DNA from: Drouetiella hepatica Uher 2000/2452
GTDB taxonomy: Bacteria; Cyanobacteriota; Cyanobacteriia; Elainellales; Elainellaceae
Assembly (NCBI GenBank): GCA_019359505.1
Contig: JAHHHD010000031.1
Coordinates: forward strand, 1-63,439
DNA: 63,439 nucleotides
Reading direction: 5' to 3'
Part shown: positions 27,876-37,392 of the stretch, piece by piece
How the letters are laid out: each line of letters starts with the position of its first letter
Position numbering within the stretch: position 1 is the stretch's first letter
Translations under genes and position numbers: made by a program
The notes under the pieces: model-generated
Told to the model about the DNA's origin: nothing
Seen by the model: only the letters and a program-made list of their open reading frames with translations
Databases searched by the model: none

Positions 27876-28091
27876 AATTTACCTCTTGCTTTTTGAAAGA
27901 TTCAAGCCGAAGCTTTTAAAGTCTGATAGCCTAATCAAGATTTAGATATCCAGCAATGAACTTGGCAAACGGCGAACATTGCGCCTGCTAAAGCCGTTAT
28001 GAACAAGCACATCTGTGGCGATCGTTAGTCCTCGGTTCTGTAATGAGGGCTGGTAACGCAGCTTAGTCATCGTGGTTTCCTTTGATTCAGG

Positions 28092-28520
28092 TTAGGGACG
28101 AACGGTCACAGGAATTTCTAGCTCAAAGGGCCTGAATGCCTCGCTTCTAGACTGTCCTGCAAACACGAGCCGATAGCTTCCTGGTGTAGGAAACGTAATG
28201 CTCGTGCCAATAGGCTGTTCATGCCCTTCGGCCGGAGTTTCAGCTAGTTGGGGACGAGCGATCGCTCGATCTTGGGAATCATAGACGACTAAGTTACAGT
28301 TGCAGTCTGTTAAGGGAACAGTTTCGCCGTCCGAGCGGATCAAACGAATCCAAGTAGGGCTGGGCTGTCCAGCATAGGGAGAATCATCCGGCTGAAGATG
28401 AACTGTTGCCTGAAGATCTCCTACAGCTAGGTCTTGATGCGAAATCATGTCTGAGGTGTCTATAAGGACGCTAGCTGGAACCAGCACCATAGACACAAGC
28501 AAGGGAAGATATTGATGCAT
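28092..28520 (-). CDS. Small secreted protein, paralogue of the 29217 product
   Basis: The 142-residue protein has an N-terminal hydrophobic signal (MHQYLPLLVSMVLVPASVLI) and a short beta-rich body. It aligns along most of its length with the product at 29217: HLQPDDSPYAGQPSPTW, DCNCNLVVYDSQ, PGSYRLVFAGQSRSEAFRPFELEIPV. The CxC pair and PF-E-L end are kept in both. The layout recalls FixH/YtkA-like periplasmic beta-sandwich domains, but this is only an impression. The gene is transcribed away from its paralogue across a 696-base spacer. Function unknown. Confidence 0.75.
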   Translation of the reverse strand: MHQYLPLLVSMVLVPASVLIDTSDMISHQDLAVGDLQATVHLQPDDSPYAGQPSPTWIRLIRSDGETVPLTDCNCNLVVYDSQDRAIARPQLAETPAEGHEQPIGTSITFPTPGSYRLVFAGQSRSEAFRPFELEIPVTVRP

Positions 28521-29216
28521 GATTATTACCTGATGTGAACTTACAGGATGAGTTGATTAGAATGTAGCGATCGCCCGATGGTGTTAAAACGCTCTAGACC
28601 CGATCTAGGCTCTAGACATCCGCTCAAGATGCTCTCAGCACTTAACTTTCTCAGTAAAGTGCAGTGAAAAAGACCCGATCGCGATAGATAGAGCGTTTGG
28701 AATCTGAAATTGAATGTCAATGGCAGGGTTTTTCGCCTCACTGAGATTCTAGCAGCTTATTTTAATTAGAACAAGAGATGGTTCTAATTAAATTCTGGCG
28801 TTCAGCTTTAGAAATAATTAGAGTGATTTGAGAAAGATAGTGTTCCAATTAGATTGAATTCGGTTAAGCTGTGGGTGAAAGGCTAAATTTGCTCTTGTTG
28901 CAGGCGATCGAAGTTGCTATATTAGCGGATGCAGGTACCTGCTAGAGTAAACCTGGCTTCTCCGGGCGTGCAAGATCAGTTCGCTCTTATCCCAGAGCTT
29001 CTCCTAATCAATAGTCTTAACATTCATAATCTTGAACTCATCGCCATAGAGACTCATCGCTCTAACAAAAATGTAGTGCAGTGTGATGGATTGAGCGAGT
29101 TACTAAGTTTTTTGTCAAATCATGCTAAGTTGTTGCCGCGCAAGAGTGTGGCAACAATCCTTCCTAGGATTTGAATCTATCAGGCGGTTTCCCAAACCAT
29201 AAGTCTAGAGCTTTCT
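28521..29216. other. Long divergent spacer (696 bases)
   Basis: This holds the promoters of the two paralogous secreted-protein genes. AT-rich tracts occur near 28750-28870, and there are short inverted motifs such as GCTCTAGACCCGATCTAGGCTCTAGAC near 28590. A possible 81-codon frame at 28929 lacks a ribosome-binding site and recognisable features, and I do not call it. Confidence 0.5.
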
Positions 29217-29645
29217 ATGCACAGAATTTTGCCGATTTTCATTTTATCTGTTCTCGGAATTTCAGTAACTCCGCTGGTGGGCGCCCTACCCTCGATCGCC
29301 TATCGACAGATGGCTAGCACGGTCGGAGCCTCCATGCACCTAGAGCCGCATGATATGCCCCGTGCTAAGCAATCAAGCCCTACTTGGTTTGTGCTGACTC
29401 AGCGCGGGGGAAGCTTAATTCCTGCCGGAAATTGTGCTTGTCAAGTTGCAGTATACAACTCAAGTCATCAGGTAATCGCTCAGAGTTTACCTCTTTCTAC
29501 GGTGCTAGTGGAAACGCATCAGGCAATCAGCACGACTATGAATTTTCCAAATCCTGGCACCTATACAGTCGTTTTGTCAGGACGATCGAAGGACGAAAGC
29601 TTTCACCCCTTTGAACTTACGTTTCCTGTCATTGTTAGCCCTTAA
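29217..29645 (+). CDS. Small secreted protein, paralogue of the 28092 product
   Basis: The 142-residue protein has a signal sequence (RILPIFILSVLGISVTPLVGA) and a mature domain matching its divergent neighbour: HLEPHDMPRAKQSSPTW, NCACQVAVYNSS, PGTYTVVLSGRSKDESFHPFELTFPV. Conserved Cys-x-Cys, His near the mature N-terminus and the PFEL strand hint at a shared fold with possible metal or disulfide chemistry. No ribosome-binding site is clear before the ATG. The next gene starts 23 bases later on the same strand and is probably co-transcribed. Confidence 0.75.
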   Translation: MHRILPIFILSVLGISVTPLVGALPSIAYRQMASTVGASMHLEPHDMPRAKQSSPTWFVLTQRGGSLIPAGNCACQVAVYNSSHQVIAQSLPLSTVLVETHQAISTTMNFPNPGTYTVVLSGRSKDESFHPFELTFPVIVSP

Positions 29646-29668
29646 TCTTTTCATTTAGGAGCCGTTAT

Positions 29669-30091
29669 ATGACCTTACTGAAACAGAAAAATCTCCAGAC
29701 TGAAGAGACACTTGAGAATCAGCGGGAGCAGATTAAAAGAGAATTGCGGCAGAAAATTAATGAAACGCTCCAGAATGCAAAAAATTTGTCTCCTAGCAAA
29801 TGTTTAGATGAAATTAGGAGCAGACTTTTTGCCATTCAGCAATACTGTAAAGTCCATGGAAAAACCTTCATTGCGATCGAGGAAACCATTACCTGCGATC
29901 AATATGGGCTAGGTGGAAATAGGGCAGATGCCGCAACGCTATTTCGAGGTCCCAATGTGGATGCTTCAGTCGCAATTTGTGTGTCCAAACAAGGATCTTT
30001 GCTGCATCGGGATGGTAGCTCTTGGCAAATCTATAAAAATGCAGGCGATGTCGATCCTTCTGAATTTATTTCAGCTCTGAAAATTTCTTAA
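29669..30091 (+). CDS. Unrecognised 140-residue cytoplasmic protein
   Basis: TTTAGGAG lies well placed before the ATG. Residues 1-45 are charged and heptad-like (QKNLQTEETLENQREQIKRELRQKI), a likely coiled coil. The rest is a compact domain with CDQYGLGGNRADAATLF, AICVSKQGSLLHRDGSSWQIYKN and an acidic end. It has no signal peptide or membrane segment and I recognise no family. It follows the secreted paralogue by 23 bases and its stop codon lies within a terminator hairpin. Confidence 0.7.
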   Translation: MTLLKQKNLQTEETLENQREQIKRELRQKINETLQNAKNLSPSKCLDEIRSRLFAIQQYCKVHGKTFIAIEETITCDQYGLGGNRADAATLFRGPNVDASVAICVSKQGSLLHRDGSSWQIYKNAGDVDPSEFISALKIS

Positions 30092-30122
30092 GAAGTGACC
30101 CAGCGACACTTCTTAAGAAATT
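30082..30122. terminator. Perfect 16-base inverted repeat, likely bidirectional terminator
   Basis: AATTTCTTAAGAAGTG pairs perfectly with CACTTCTTAAGAAATT around a nine-base loop. It contains the stop codon of the 29669 gene and faces the convergent 30142 gene. There is no long T-run. Confidence 0.75.
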
Positions 30123-30141
30123 AATAACTCTTAGGGTGGCT

Positions 30142-30933
30142 CTAAAACTCTAGATCATCTGCGTACACCAATCGTGTTGCCGATCGCTGTTCAAACAGCA
30201 TATACTCCTCCATAATGCTCCAGAAGAAAGCCCGTAGGGTTTTACGACGAGCCTCGGCTGGAATAGCGTAGTTAAATTGAGAGTCAGAGGGCTGGAGTTT
30301 TGCCAGATGGCTATCGCAACCACAGCCATGCTCCATAAAATATCCGTGACGGCTAGAGATGCTGTCAATGAGCCGCCGCAGCATGGAAACATATCCCCCG
30401 TGTAAGATGGCATCAAACCGACGGGCGATCGCCAAGTCCTGCTCACTAAAGCGGAAAGAACGAACTTCAAATAGATCCGATCGCTGTAAAGGATGTAGAA
30501 ATGTCCAGTAGAAGGTGGCAGGCACGTCGTAGCCGAGTTCATCAAATAAATCGCTAACAATGTTGAGCAGTGCCACACGATTGCTCTGCTGAAACTCTGC
30601 CTGCGGCTGATTCCGAATCTGTTGCAGGTTTGGATAGCTCTCAGGCAAGAACATTTCACCGTAGTGAGTCACGGCTTCCCAAGCCAATTGTCCATTTCCT
30701 TCGCAGTAAGCAGACTTAAGGTGCTGAGCTTCGGGACGCTCTAGAAATAGAATGTGTCCGCCTTGATTTTTAGCCAGAAATACCTGTGCCATTGCCGTAT
30801 ACACGCGCGGCTCAGTCATCCAGGTGCCCGCTGCAATCTGTCGCCAGCTGTCTGGCATTTGTGCAATTGGCACGGCAGGTTCGCCATTGATTGTAATCAG
30901 CGCAGATCTGGAAATAGGTTCTGTCGATAGCAT
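30142..30933 (-). CDS. Unrecognised 263-residue soluble protein
   Basis: AAGGAG lies ten bases before ATG 30933; the in-frame TTG just upstream is rejected. The sequence is mixed alpha/beta with many aromatic residues, for example VYTAMAQVFLAKNQGGHILFLERP, GQLAWEAVTHYGEMFLPESYP and YFMEHGCGCDSHLAKL, then a helical end LRAFFWSIMEEYMLFEQR. The HGCGCDSH cluster could bind metal. No signal peptide or membrane helix is seen. I do not recognise the family. Upstream lies a short 15-base tandem repeat. Confidence 0.75.
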   Translation of the reverse strand: MLSTEPISRSALITINGEPAVPIAQMPDSWRQIAAGTWMTEPRVYTAMAQVFLAKNQGGHILFLERPEAQHLKSAYCEGNGQLAWEAVTHYGEMFLPESYPNLQQIRNQPQAEFQQSNRVALLNIVSDLFDELGYDVPATFYWTFLHPLQRSDLFEVRSFRFSEQDLAIARRFDAILHGGYVSMLRRLIDSISSRHGYFMEHGCGCDSHLAKLQPSDSQFNYAIPAEARRKTLRAFFWSIMEEYMLFEQRSATRLVYADDLEF

Positions 30934-31048
30934 CAAAAAACAGCTCCTTATGTCGGTAATCTCTCCAGGCAGTAAAACTTTTGCTCAGCTCAACAACCTG
31001 ACTCGGCTTAATTTTGCCACAACTCAAGCAGATTGTCCTGTTATGGAT

Positions 31049-31114
31049 CTGCATATCGCCAATGTACAGATCGCCGATATGCAGATCGCTGATATGCATA
31101 TCGGCGATATACAG
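31049..31114. repeat. 15-base tandem repeat, about 4.4 units
   Basis: Units such as ATGCAGATCGCYGAT follow one another with few changes. On the plus strand they read as IADMQ-type pentapeptides and on the minus strand as IGDLH-type pentapeptides. It lies in the 30934-31262 spacer, where I see no complete gene. Confidence 0.75.
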
Positions 31115-31262
31115 TGTGTGAGCAATGCCCCCCTTTTTATCCCGATCGCTAAATTATGAATAAATTTGAATCGTTCGCCTTTCGATACCAATCAATTTGC
31201 CTTTTCGACTCCATTGCGGTACTGATAGAAGAGATCCTCACATTGAAATATTTTCTAAAGTT

Positions 31263-31892
31263 ATGGCAACACTCCCTTCTTTAAGACTGCTTCAACGGCT
31301 TAGTATGACAGGATGGGTTGGAGTAGGGTTAATTCTAGCGGCTCCGGGTTTTGCAAACTCCTATTCAGTGCATCAATCTTCAGTGCATCAATCCGATCGC
31401 CTCACCTCTGCCTCGCTTTCATTCATGCCCTCAGTGCTACATCAGGCGGGACTAACCATCGCTCAAGCCCAGAGACAGGACATTATTGACACAGCAGCAG
31501 CTAAGGGTTCTTTCCAAACCCTCCTCCAGCTTCTAGATGAATTGGGAATGACAGAAGATCTGAGAGGCTATGGGCGATTCACAATTTTTGCACCCACAGA
31601 TGCAGCCTTTGCTGCCATTCCTCCTGATGTGATGAAAAAACTGTCTGACGATCGGACTCTGATGTCTAAGGTGTTGGCATACCATGTCATTTCTTCAGCT
31701 AACCCGCTAACGTCTGGTCAAATCAACCCACCCGCTTCTGTAAGAACATTAGAACGGAGCGAGGTCAAAATCACCAAGCGTAGAGGTCGTCTCTATGTCA
31801 ACGAGGCAAGAATAGTTGAGGCAGACATCGAAGCGACTAACGGCGTAATTCATGCTGTTGATCAGGTTTTAATTCCTGACAATCTAAGATGA
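31263..31892 (+). CDS. Secreted fasciclin-domain protein
   Basis: The 209-residue protein has a signal peptide (TGWVGVGLILAAPGFANS) and one fasciclin (FAS1) domain at ~75-207. Diagnostic parts are DTAAAKGSFQTLLQLLDELGM, FTIFAPTDAAFAAIPPDVM, VLAYHVISS and the final IEATNGVIHAVDQVLIPD. Such domains mediate adhesion at the cell surface or in extracellular matrix. A short direct repeat VHQSSVHQS follows the signal peptide. The frame extends to 31197, but ATG 31263 directly precedes the signal sequence. Confidence 0.92.
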   Translation: MATLPSLRLLQRLSMTGWVGVGLILAAPGFANSYSVHQSSVHQSDRLTSASLSFMPSVLHQAGLTIAQAQRQDIIDTAAAKGSFQTLLQLLDELGMTEDLRGYGRFTIFAPTDAAFAAIPPDVMKKLSDDRTLMSKVLAYHVISSANPLTSGQINPPASVRTLERSEVKITKRRGRLYVNEARIVEADIEATNGVIHAVDQVLIPDNLR

Positions 31893-31897
31893 CTACT

Positions 31898-31950
31898 CAT
31901 TGGCTGGCAAAATTTATTGGCTGGCAAAGTTTATTGACTGACAAAACTTA
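31898..31950. repeat. 18-base direct repeat, three copies
   Basis: TTATTGGCTGGCAAARTT-like units occur three times in a row, the third degenerate, starting just after the stop codon of the fasciclin gene. Confidence 0.8.
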
Positions 31951-31973
31951 GAATTGTGGATTAGGTAGAACCC

Positions 31974-32015
31974 AATATTTTTTGGAAGTGCCGCGCGGCA
32001 CTTCCAAAAAATATT
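31974..32015. repeat. Perfect 42-base palindrome (GCGC core)
   Basis: AATATTTTTTGGAAGTGCCGC is followed directly by its reverse complement with no spacer loop. It lies between converging genes and belongs to the same GCGC-core class as the others, with its own arm sequence. Confidence 0.9.
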
Positions 32016-32074
32016 TCAGGTTACCCACAGCTTTCAGTTTGCCATAATCTCTTTTCTAAACTAAGCTTTTCAAA

Positions 32075-33058
32075 CTAAGCTGACATTAATTGCTGAATAC
32101 GCTGTGGCTCTTCTCCCAGCCAGTCTGGATTCTGAGCCGTACCATCAAAAATTGATGAGGTCTTGAACGGTTCAAACTCTCCTCTTGCCCCTGCTGATGC
32201 CGTTTTTGCTAGGAGCGATCGCACCTGTTGATCATCCATAGGCTGAAATGTTCGCACGGCTTCAAATGCCTGATCCAGGATTTCCATACTGTCTATCCCT
32301 GTAATCACGACTGACGTAGGCAAATTCAGGGCATAGTGTAAGCACTCGATCGGCGTAACGGTGCCAGACTTCAGCAGAATACCGTTTGCCATACTTTTCA
32401 TGCCCAGAATCCCGATGTTCTGCTTGACCAATTCTGGCACCACCAGTTTGGCAAAGCTACGGTAGTGAGCATCCATCACATTCAGCGGCATTTGAGCCGT
32501 AGCAAACTGAAAGCCATGATTGGCAGCAACTTCCAGCATATGCAAATGAATCTGTGGATCTTTGTGCCCGGTAAAACCGATGTACCGGAGCTTGCCCGCT
32601 TTTTGTGCCTCTACCAGAGCTGCATTTGACCCTTCTTCGTCAAAAACGCGATGGGGATCTTCAAATCGAAGGATCTCGTGATGCTGAACCAAGTCGATGT
32701 GATCGACTTGCAAACGGAGAAGCGATTCATCGAGCTGTCTAGCGGCTTCTTTCTTGGAGCGTCCATCAATTTTTGTCATCAGGAATACTTTGTCGCGGTA
32801 GCCATCGCGCAGAGCTTTACCCATCCGCATCTCGCTAACGCCGCTGTTATAGTCCCAGCAGTTGTCCATGAAAGTAATGCCTCGATCGATCGCGCTCCGA
32901 ACAATCCGGATCGCTAGCGGCTCGTCCACATGTTTTAGGCTCAAGTGCCAGCCCCCTAAACCGATCGCCGAAACTTTCTCTCCCGTATTGCCCAAAATCC
33001 GGTACTGCATTTCTGAAGACATATTTCCTATCATCTGTTTCTCTGCTGTGTTCGCCAT
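32075..33058 (-). CDS. Aldo/keto reductase
   Basis: The 327-residue protein is an AKR: MQYRILGNTGEKVSAIGLGGWHLS at the start, the catalytic Asp/Tyr region DNCWDYNSGVSEMRMGKAL, Lys in LMTKIDGRSK, and DLVQHHEILRF. The TIM-barrel end holds TSVVITGIDSMEILDQAF. It uses NADPH to reduce aldehydes or ketones. ATG 33058 is used; an in-frame TTG 33070 abuts the ribosome-binding site and ATG 33022 would trim the poorly conserved N-terminus. It is transcribed away from the MerR gene and may share its regulation. Confidence 0.9.
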   Translation of the reverse strand: MANTAEKQMIGNMSSEMQYRILGNTGEKVSAIGLGGWHLSLKHVDEPLAIRIVRSAIDRGITFMDNCWDYNSGVSEMRMGKALRDGYRDKVFLMTKIDGRSKKEAARQLDESLLRLQVDHIDLVQHHEILRFEDPHRVFDEEGSNAALVEAQKAGKLRYIGFTGHKDPQIHLHMLEVAANHGFQFATAQMPLNVMDAHYRSFAKLVVPELVKQNIGILGMKSMANGILLKSGTVTPIECLHYALNLPTSVVITGIDSMEILDQAFEAVRTFQPMDDQQVRSLLAKTASAGARGEFEPFKTSSIFDGTAQNPDWLGEEPQRIQQLMSA

Positions 33059-33221
33059 TATTTCAGTCAATCTCCCCAGAAATATCTATCCAAAGCGATC
33101 GTCTCTACTTGATGGTGAAGGCATTGAGCCACCAGAACATCAATCGCTAGAGAGAAAGCAGCTTGGGCTAAAGCGATCGCAAAGATTGCCATGTTTGGAT
33201 AACATCAAGCATGAGTAAGAC

Positions 33222-33251
33222 TTGACGTTGACGTTAAAGTTGCGCTATAAA
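33222..33251 (+). promoter_or_regulatory. Promoter with MerR operator dyad for the merR-type gene
   Basis: TTGACG (-35, 33222-33227) and TATAAA (-10, 33246-33251) are 18 bases apart. The dyad TTGACGTTGACGTTAA (33222-33237) has ACGT-2-ACGT symmetry and overlaps the -35. The same motif recurs at 33667. Confidence 0.75.
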
Positions 33252-33269
33252 TCAAATGTGAACCAACAA

Positions 33270-33647
33270 ATGCGGATCGGAGAATTTGCGAAACTGGCTG
33301 GCGTGACCCCCCGCACTGTTCGGTACTACGAAAGCTTAGGCTTATTGAGTCCAAACGAGCGGGAAGGAGCGGGCTTTCGTTACTATACGGACGTCGAATT
33401 AGCCAGACTGCAAAAGATTAATGCCCTGAAGGAATTGGGGCTGAGTCTAGAGGAAATTGCCAGCGTCGCACCTCTCTATTTTGAAGACCTAACAATGTTG
33501 CAAGGCAAGCGAAAGATTGTTGAAATTCTTAAATCACACCTTCAGGAAACAGAAGACAAGCTTGCAGGATTAGAGCAGTTTCGAGCGGAATTACAGGCAA
33601 ACATCGATCGCATTGAACAATGGATTGAGTCTCAAACGAAAAATTAG
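33270..33647 (+). CDS. MerR-family transcriptional regulator
   Basis: The 125-residue protein begins MRIGEFAKLAGVTPRTVRYYESLGLL, the MerR winged-helix signature, continues with RYYTDVELARLQKINALKELGLSLEEI, and ends in a long dimerisation helix (VEILKSHLQETEDKLAGLEQFRAEL). It has no C-terminal Cys metal site, so it is not a CueR/ZntR-type metal sensor; it resembles MerR proteins that sense aldehydes or redox stress. The frame extends to 33222 over its own promoter; ATG 33270 starts the domain. It likely controls itself and the three genes after it. Confidence 0.92.
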   Translation: MRIGEFAKLAGVTPRTVRYYESLGLLSPNEREGAGFRYYTDVELARLQKINALKELGLSLEEIASVAPLYFEDLTMLQGKRKIVEILKSHLQETEDKLAGLEQFRAELQANIDRIEQWIESQTKN

Positions 33648-33666
33648 CAATTTTTTTGGCGCAAAA

Positions 33667-33682
33667 CTAACGTTAACGTAAA
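33667..33682 (+). promoter_or_regulatory. Second MerR operator dyad
   Basis: CTAACGTTAACGTAAA has the same ACGT-2-ACGT core and spacing as the dyad at 33222 and lies 19 bases before the ATG of the CMD-family gene. Both are followed by WAAWGTTGC-like sequence, so the match covers more than the core. Confidence 0.75.
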
Positions 33683-33700
33683 TGTTGCAATGAGAAACCT

Positions 33701-34138
33701 ATGCCAACCCTTCAACCCAAATTTGAGCAACCCACGTCTGAACCTAGCCGCTACAGACGTGGCTGGGAAAAGCTGACCGAAATCGACGGAGACGCAGGAG
33801 AAAAGGTAATTGCTAGCCTGAAAGACATTGCTCCCGATCTTGGACGATACATCATTGAATTTGCCTTTGGCGACATCTACTCCCGCCCAGGACTGGATTT
33901 GAAATCGCGCGAAATTGCCACTGTTGCAGCGCTAACGGCGTTGGGCAATGCTCAGCCACAGCTTAAGGTTCACATCCATGGCGCTTTGAACGTGGGCTGT
34001 ACTCAAGAGGAAGTAGTAGAGGTTATTTTGCAAATGGCAGTCTACGCAGGATTTCCAGCAGCGCTGAATGGTATTACAGCTGCAAAGGAAGTCTTCCAAG
34101 AGTGGGATGCTTCCGGTCACGCGCCTCGGCATGATTGA
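33701..34138 (+). CDS. Carboxymuconolactone decarboxylase (CMD/AhpD-like) family protein
   Basis: The 145-residue protein has the CMD-family pattern: [83 protein letters not shown]. One Cys sits in the HGALNVGCT loop, but the CxxC of true AhpD is absent. Members act as decarboxylases or thiol peroxidase partners. It is the first gene of an operon with an SDR and an aldo/keto reductase, right behind an operator that matches the MerR one. Confidence 0.9.
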   Translation: MPTLQPKFEQPTSEPSRYRRGWEKLTEIDGDAGEKVIASLKDIAPDLGRYIIEFAFGDIYSRPGLDLKSREIATVAALTALGNAQPQLKVHIHGALNVGCTQEEVVEVILQMAVYAGFPAALNGITAAKEVFQEWDASGHAPRHD

Positions 34139-34189
34139 AGTCTGATCGCGATACCAGAAAGATACATGATTTTAAGGAGACTTTAGAAT

Positions 34190-34939
34190 ATGACAGGTAA
34201 GTTAAATGGAAAAGTAGCGATCGTCACAGGAGCTTCCTCTGGTATTGGAGAAGCAACGGCGATCGCTTTGGCAGCAGAAGGCGCAGCGATTGTGATTGCA
34301 GCACGGCGAATCGATCGGCTGAATGATTTAGCGAAGCGGATTACAGAGAAAGGTGGGCAGGTTTTGTCTATTACGGCTGACGTATCCGATGAGGCGCAGA
34401 TCAGTGACCTCGTGCAACAAACCCAGACAAAGTTTGGCAAGGTTGATATTCTCGTCAACAATGCAGGCGTGATGCTGCTCGGCATGATCGATGGTGCCAA
34501 CACTGAAGACTGGCGACGCATGCTCAACCTCAATGTTCTAGGACTGATGTATGCCACGCACAAAGTTTTACCGCTAATGAAAGCTCAGGGCAGCGGGCAT
34601 ATTGTCAATATTTCATCGGTGGCGGGACGAGTTGCTAACGCAGGATCGGGAGTCTATAACGCCTCTAAATGGGCGGTAGGAGCATTCTCTGAATCCTTGC
34701 GCAAAGAGGTCTATCAAAACAACATTCGCGTCACGATTATTGAGCCGGGACTGGTGGCAACCGAGCTGCCGCAGCATGTCACTGACCCGAAAGCAAAAGA
34801 GACGACCGCGAACTTTTACGGCTCAGTCAAAAACTTGGAAAGCGAGGACATTGCAGCAGCGATCGTCTATGCCGTCACGCAGCCCTCTCACGTCAATGTC
34901 AACGAAATTCTGATTCGCCCAACTGAGCAAGAGCGGTAG
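34190..34939 (+). CDS. Short-chain dehydrogenase/reductase (YdfG-like)
   Basis: The 249-residue protein has the NAD(P) motif VTGASSGIGEATA at 13-25, the NNAGV motif at ~88, catalytic Ser in NISSVAGRV and the YxxxK pair in YNASKWAVGAF. The AARRID stretch after beta2 suggests NADP(H). AAGGAGAC lies before the ATG. Spacing to the neighbours is 51 and 57 bases, consistent with one operon. It probably reduces a small carbonyl such as a 3-hydroxy-acid semialdehyde, but substrate is not readable. Confidence 0.93.
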   Translation: MTGKLNGKVAIVTGASSGIGEATAIALAAEGAAIVIAARRIDRLNDLAKRITEKGGQVLSITADVSDEAQISDLVQQTQTKFGKVDILVNNAGVMLLGMIDGANTEDWRRMLNLNVLGLMYATHKVLPLMKAQGSGHIVNISSVAGRVANAGSGVYNASKWAVGAFSESLRKEVYQNNIRVTIIEPGLVATELPQHVTDPKAKETTANFYGSVKNLESEDIAAAIVYAVTQPSHVNVNEILIRPTEQER

Positions 34940-34996
34940 ATAAATCAGTTACGTTGAATTGCACATAATCTTGCACACAATTATCAGGAGAACATC

Positions 34997-35983
<987 letters not shown>

Positions 35984-36161
35984 GTCTTGAGAGGTGCAGC
36001 AATCGGCATTTGCCACACCTCCCAACACCTACTGCATTAGGATCGATTTTTACCCAACTGAGAACCGTCGTACTGTAGCTGCTCAAATTTTATAGCTATC
36101 GATTAATGGAGAGTGAAACGACAGCTAATTTGCTTGATATAGCGCTACGCCCTTAGATCCA

Positions 36162-36214
36162 ATGAGTTATTTTTTGAGAGCCGCGCGGAGCGCGGCTCTC
36201 AAAAAATAACTCAT
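36162..36214. repeat. Palindromic element, alpha type (copy 1)
   Basis: Perfect 25-base arms (ATGAGTTATTTTTTGAGAGC...) around a GGA loop. Flanks 'agcgctacgcccttagatcca' and 'cctaactcaattacgta' recur at the alpha copy at 47869, with which it shares ~95 nearly identical bases. Confidence 0.92.
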
Positions 36215-36286
36215 CCTAACTCAATTACGTAATGCCATACCATCATCAGCGCAAGCATAGCAACCGCTAGGGCGGTTAGGACGGGG

Positions 36287-36325
36287 ACATTTTTGGCGGG
36301 GCGCTTCGCGCCCCACTAAAAATGC
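36287..36325. repeat. Palindromic element, beta type (copy 4)
   Basis: Arms of ~18 bases with three mismatches around a TTC loop; left flank carries AACCGC-GCGGTT and TAGGACGGGG, right flank CTTAAGCAAACTGGCG. With the alpha copy at 36162 it fills the 398-base spacer between converging genes. Confidence 0.88.
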
Positions 36326-36381
36326 CTTAAGCAAACTGGCGGCAGCTATACCTTCAGGAATTTGGAAGATAATCTCAAGCT

Positions 36382-37086
36382 CTAGAGGTCTTTTTTGGGA
36401 AGACGTGAGAATGGATCAACCACATCTTTGGAGTAGAGAACTGGAAGTTTGAGATTATAGTGCAAAGCAAGCATCCTTAAAACAACTACTGCTGTAAATC
36501 CTGCTGCACCTGCAAAGGAGGGCGAAAGTTTGAATGATAAAAAGAGCAAGTACGTCCAGCCTCCCAGAAACGAGCAGGTTGCATAAAGGGTGGATTGGCG
36601 AAAAATAACTGGGATCTCGATTAAGGTAACATCGCGCAGAACACCACCAAATACGCCTGTTATCACGCCGAAGAGAACGGCAATAAAAGGAGGAATGCGA
36701 TCGGCTATTGCATAGGATGTACCCGATATGCTGAACAAGGCAAGACCCAAAGCATCTATCAAGTTAAACGACTTTCTAGCCAAAGGTTTTACAGGTGTCA
36801 ATCTCTGAGAATAGTAGAGGAACAGAATAGACAGAATAAAAATAAGAATAGGATACTCCTGATGGCTTACCCAAAATAGGGGTCGCCGATTCAGCAAAAC
36901 ATCTCGGAGAGTTCCACCCCCAAAAGCAGTGATGAACGCAATGAAATAGGTGCCAACAATATCTAGCTGTTTTTCGCGGGCAGCAATCATACCTGAGAGA
37001 GCCGAAACGGTGACAGCAGACGCCTCAATAAAATACTGAAATTCAGCAAATCTATCCAGTTGGTCGGCGATCGCATCTAAAGCCAT
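36382..37086 (-). CDS. TRIC/UPF0126-family membrane protein (YicG-like)
   Basis: The 234-residue protein has about seven transmembrane helices in two related halves, each with a glycine-rich RD motif: GGGTLRDVLLNRRP near 75 and GVFGGVLRDVTLIEIP near 160. Such prokaryotic TRIC-like proteins form trimeric cation channels; the biological ion is not settled here. It is leftward, converging with the redox operon, and has no operon partner. Confidence 0.9.
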   Translation of the reverse strand: MALDAIADQLDRFAEFQYFIEASAVTVSALSGMIAAREKQLDIVGTYFIAFITAFGGGTLRDVLLNRRPLFWVSHQEYPILIFILSILFLYYSQRLTPVKPLARKSFNLIDALGLALFSISGTSYAIADRIPPFIAVLFGVITGVFGGVLRDVTLIEIPVIFRQSTLYATCSFLGGWTYLLFLSFKLSPSFAGAAGFTAVVVLRMLALHYNLKLPVLYSKDVVDPFSRLPKKDL

Positions 37087-37392
37087 GGCGATGTATCCCG
37101 CTTTAAATCAGCTATGCTAGATCAGTAAAAATTCTGGGAAATTCTGGAAATTCTGATCGATGATCCAGCTAATTATACGCTGTTCACTTCGTTAAAGAAT
37201 TGGGTACTTTAATAGGAAATCGCCCGTTTTAACTTGAAGTGCATCTCACTCTTTCCACCCGCGAAAGACTTTAGCCATGATGAAGACCTGTACCAAGCCT
37301 CTGAAAACCAATCCTTTCAGCAGTTACCGCGATCCAGCTACGGGTCGGTGGATCGTGATTAAAGAAAGTTCTAAGCCCGGTCAGCACAAGAA
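37087..37392. other. Spacer between two leftward membrane-protein genes
   Basis: No gene, repeat or clear terminator is seen. A 62-codon minus-strand frame at 37271 overlaps the end of the EamA gene and has no supporting features. Confidence 0.5.

Noticed and set aside
28929-29174. 81-residue plus-strand frame in the divergent spacer
   Set aside because: No ribosome-binding site, no recognisable protein features, and it lies in a likely promoter region.
36162-36214. CRISPR-like repeat
   Set aside because: The repeats are scattered, palindromic and without regularly spaced spacers.
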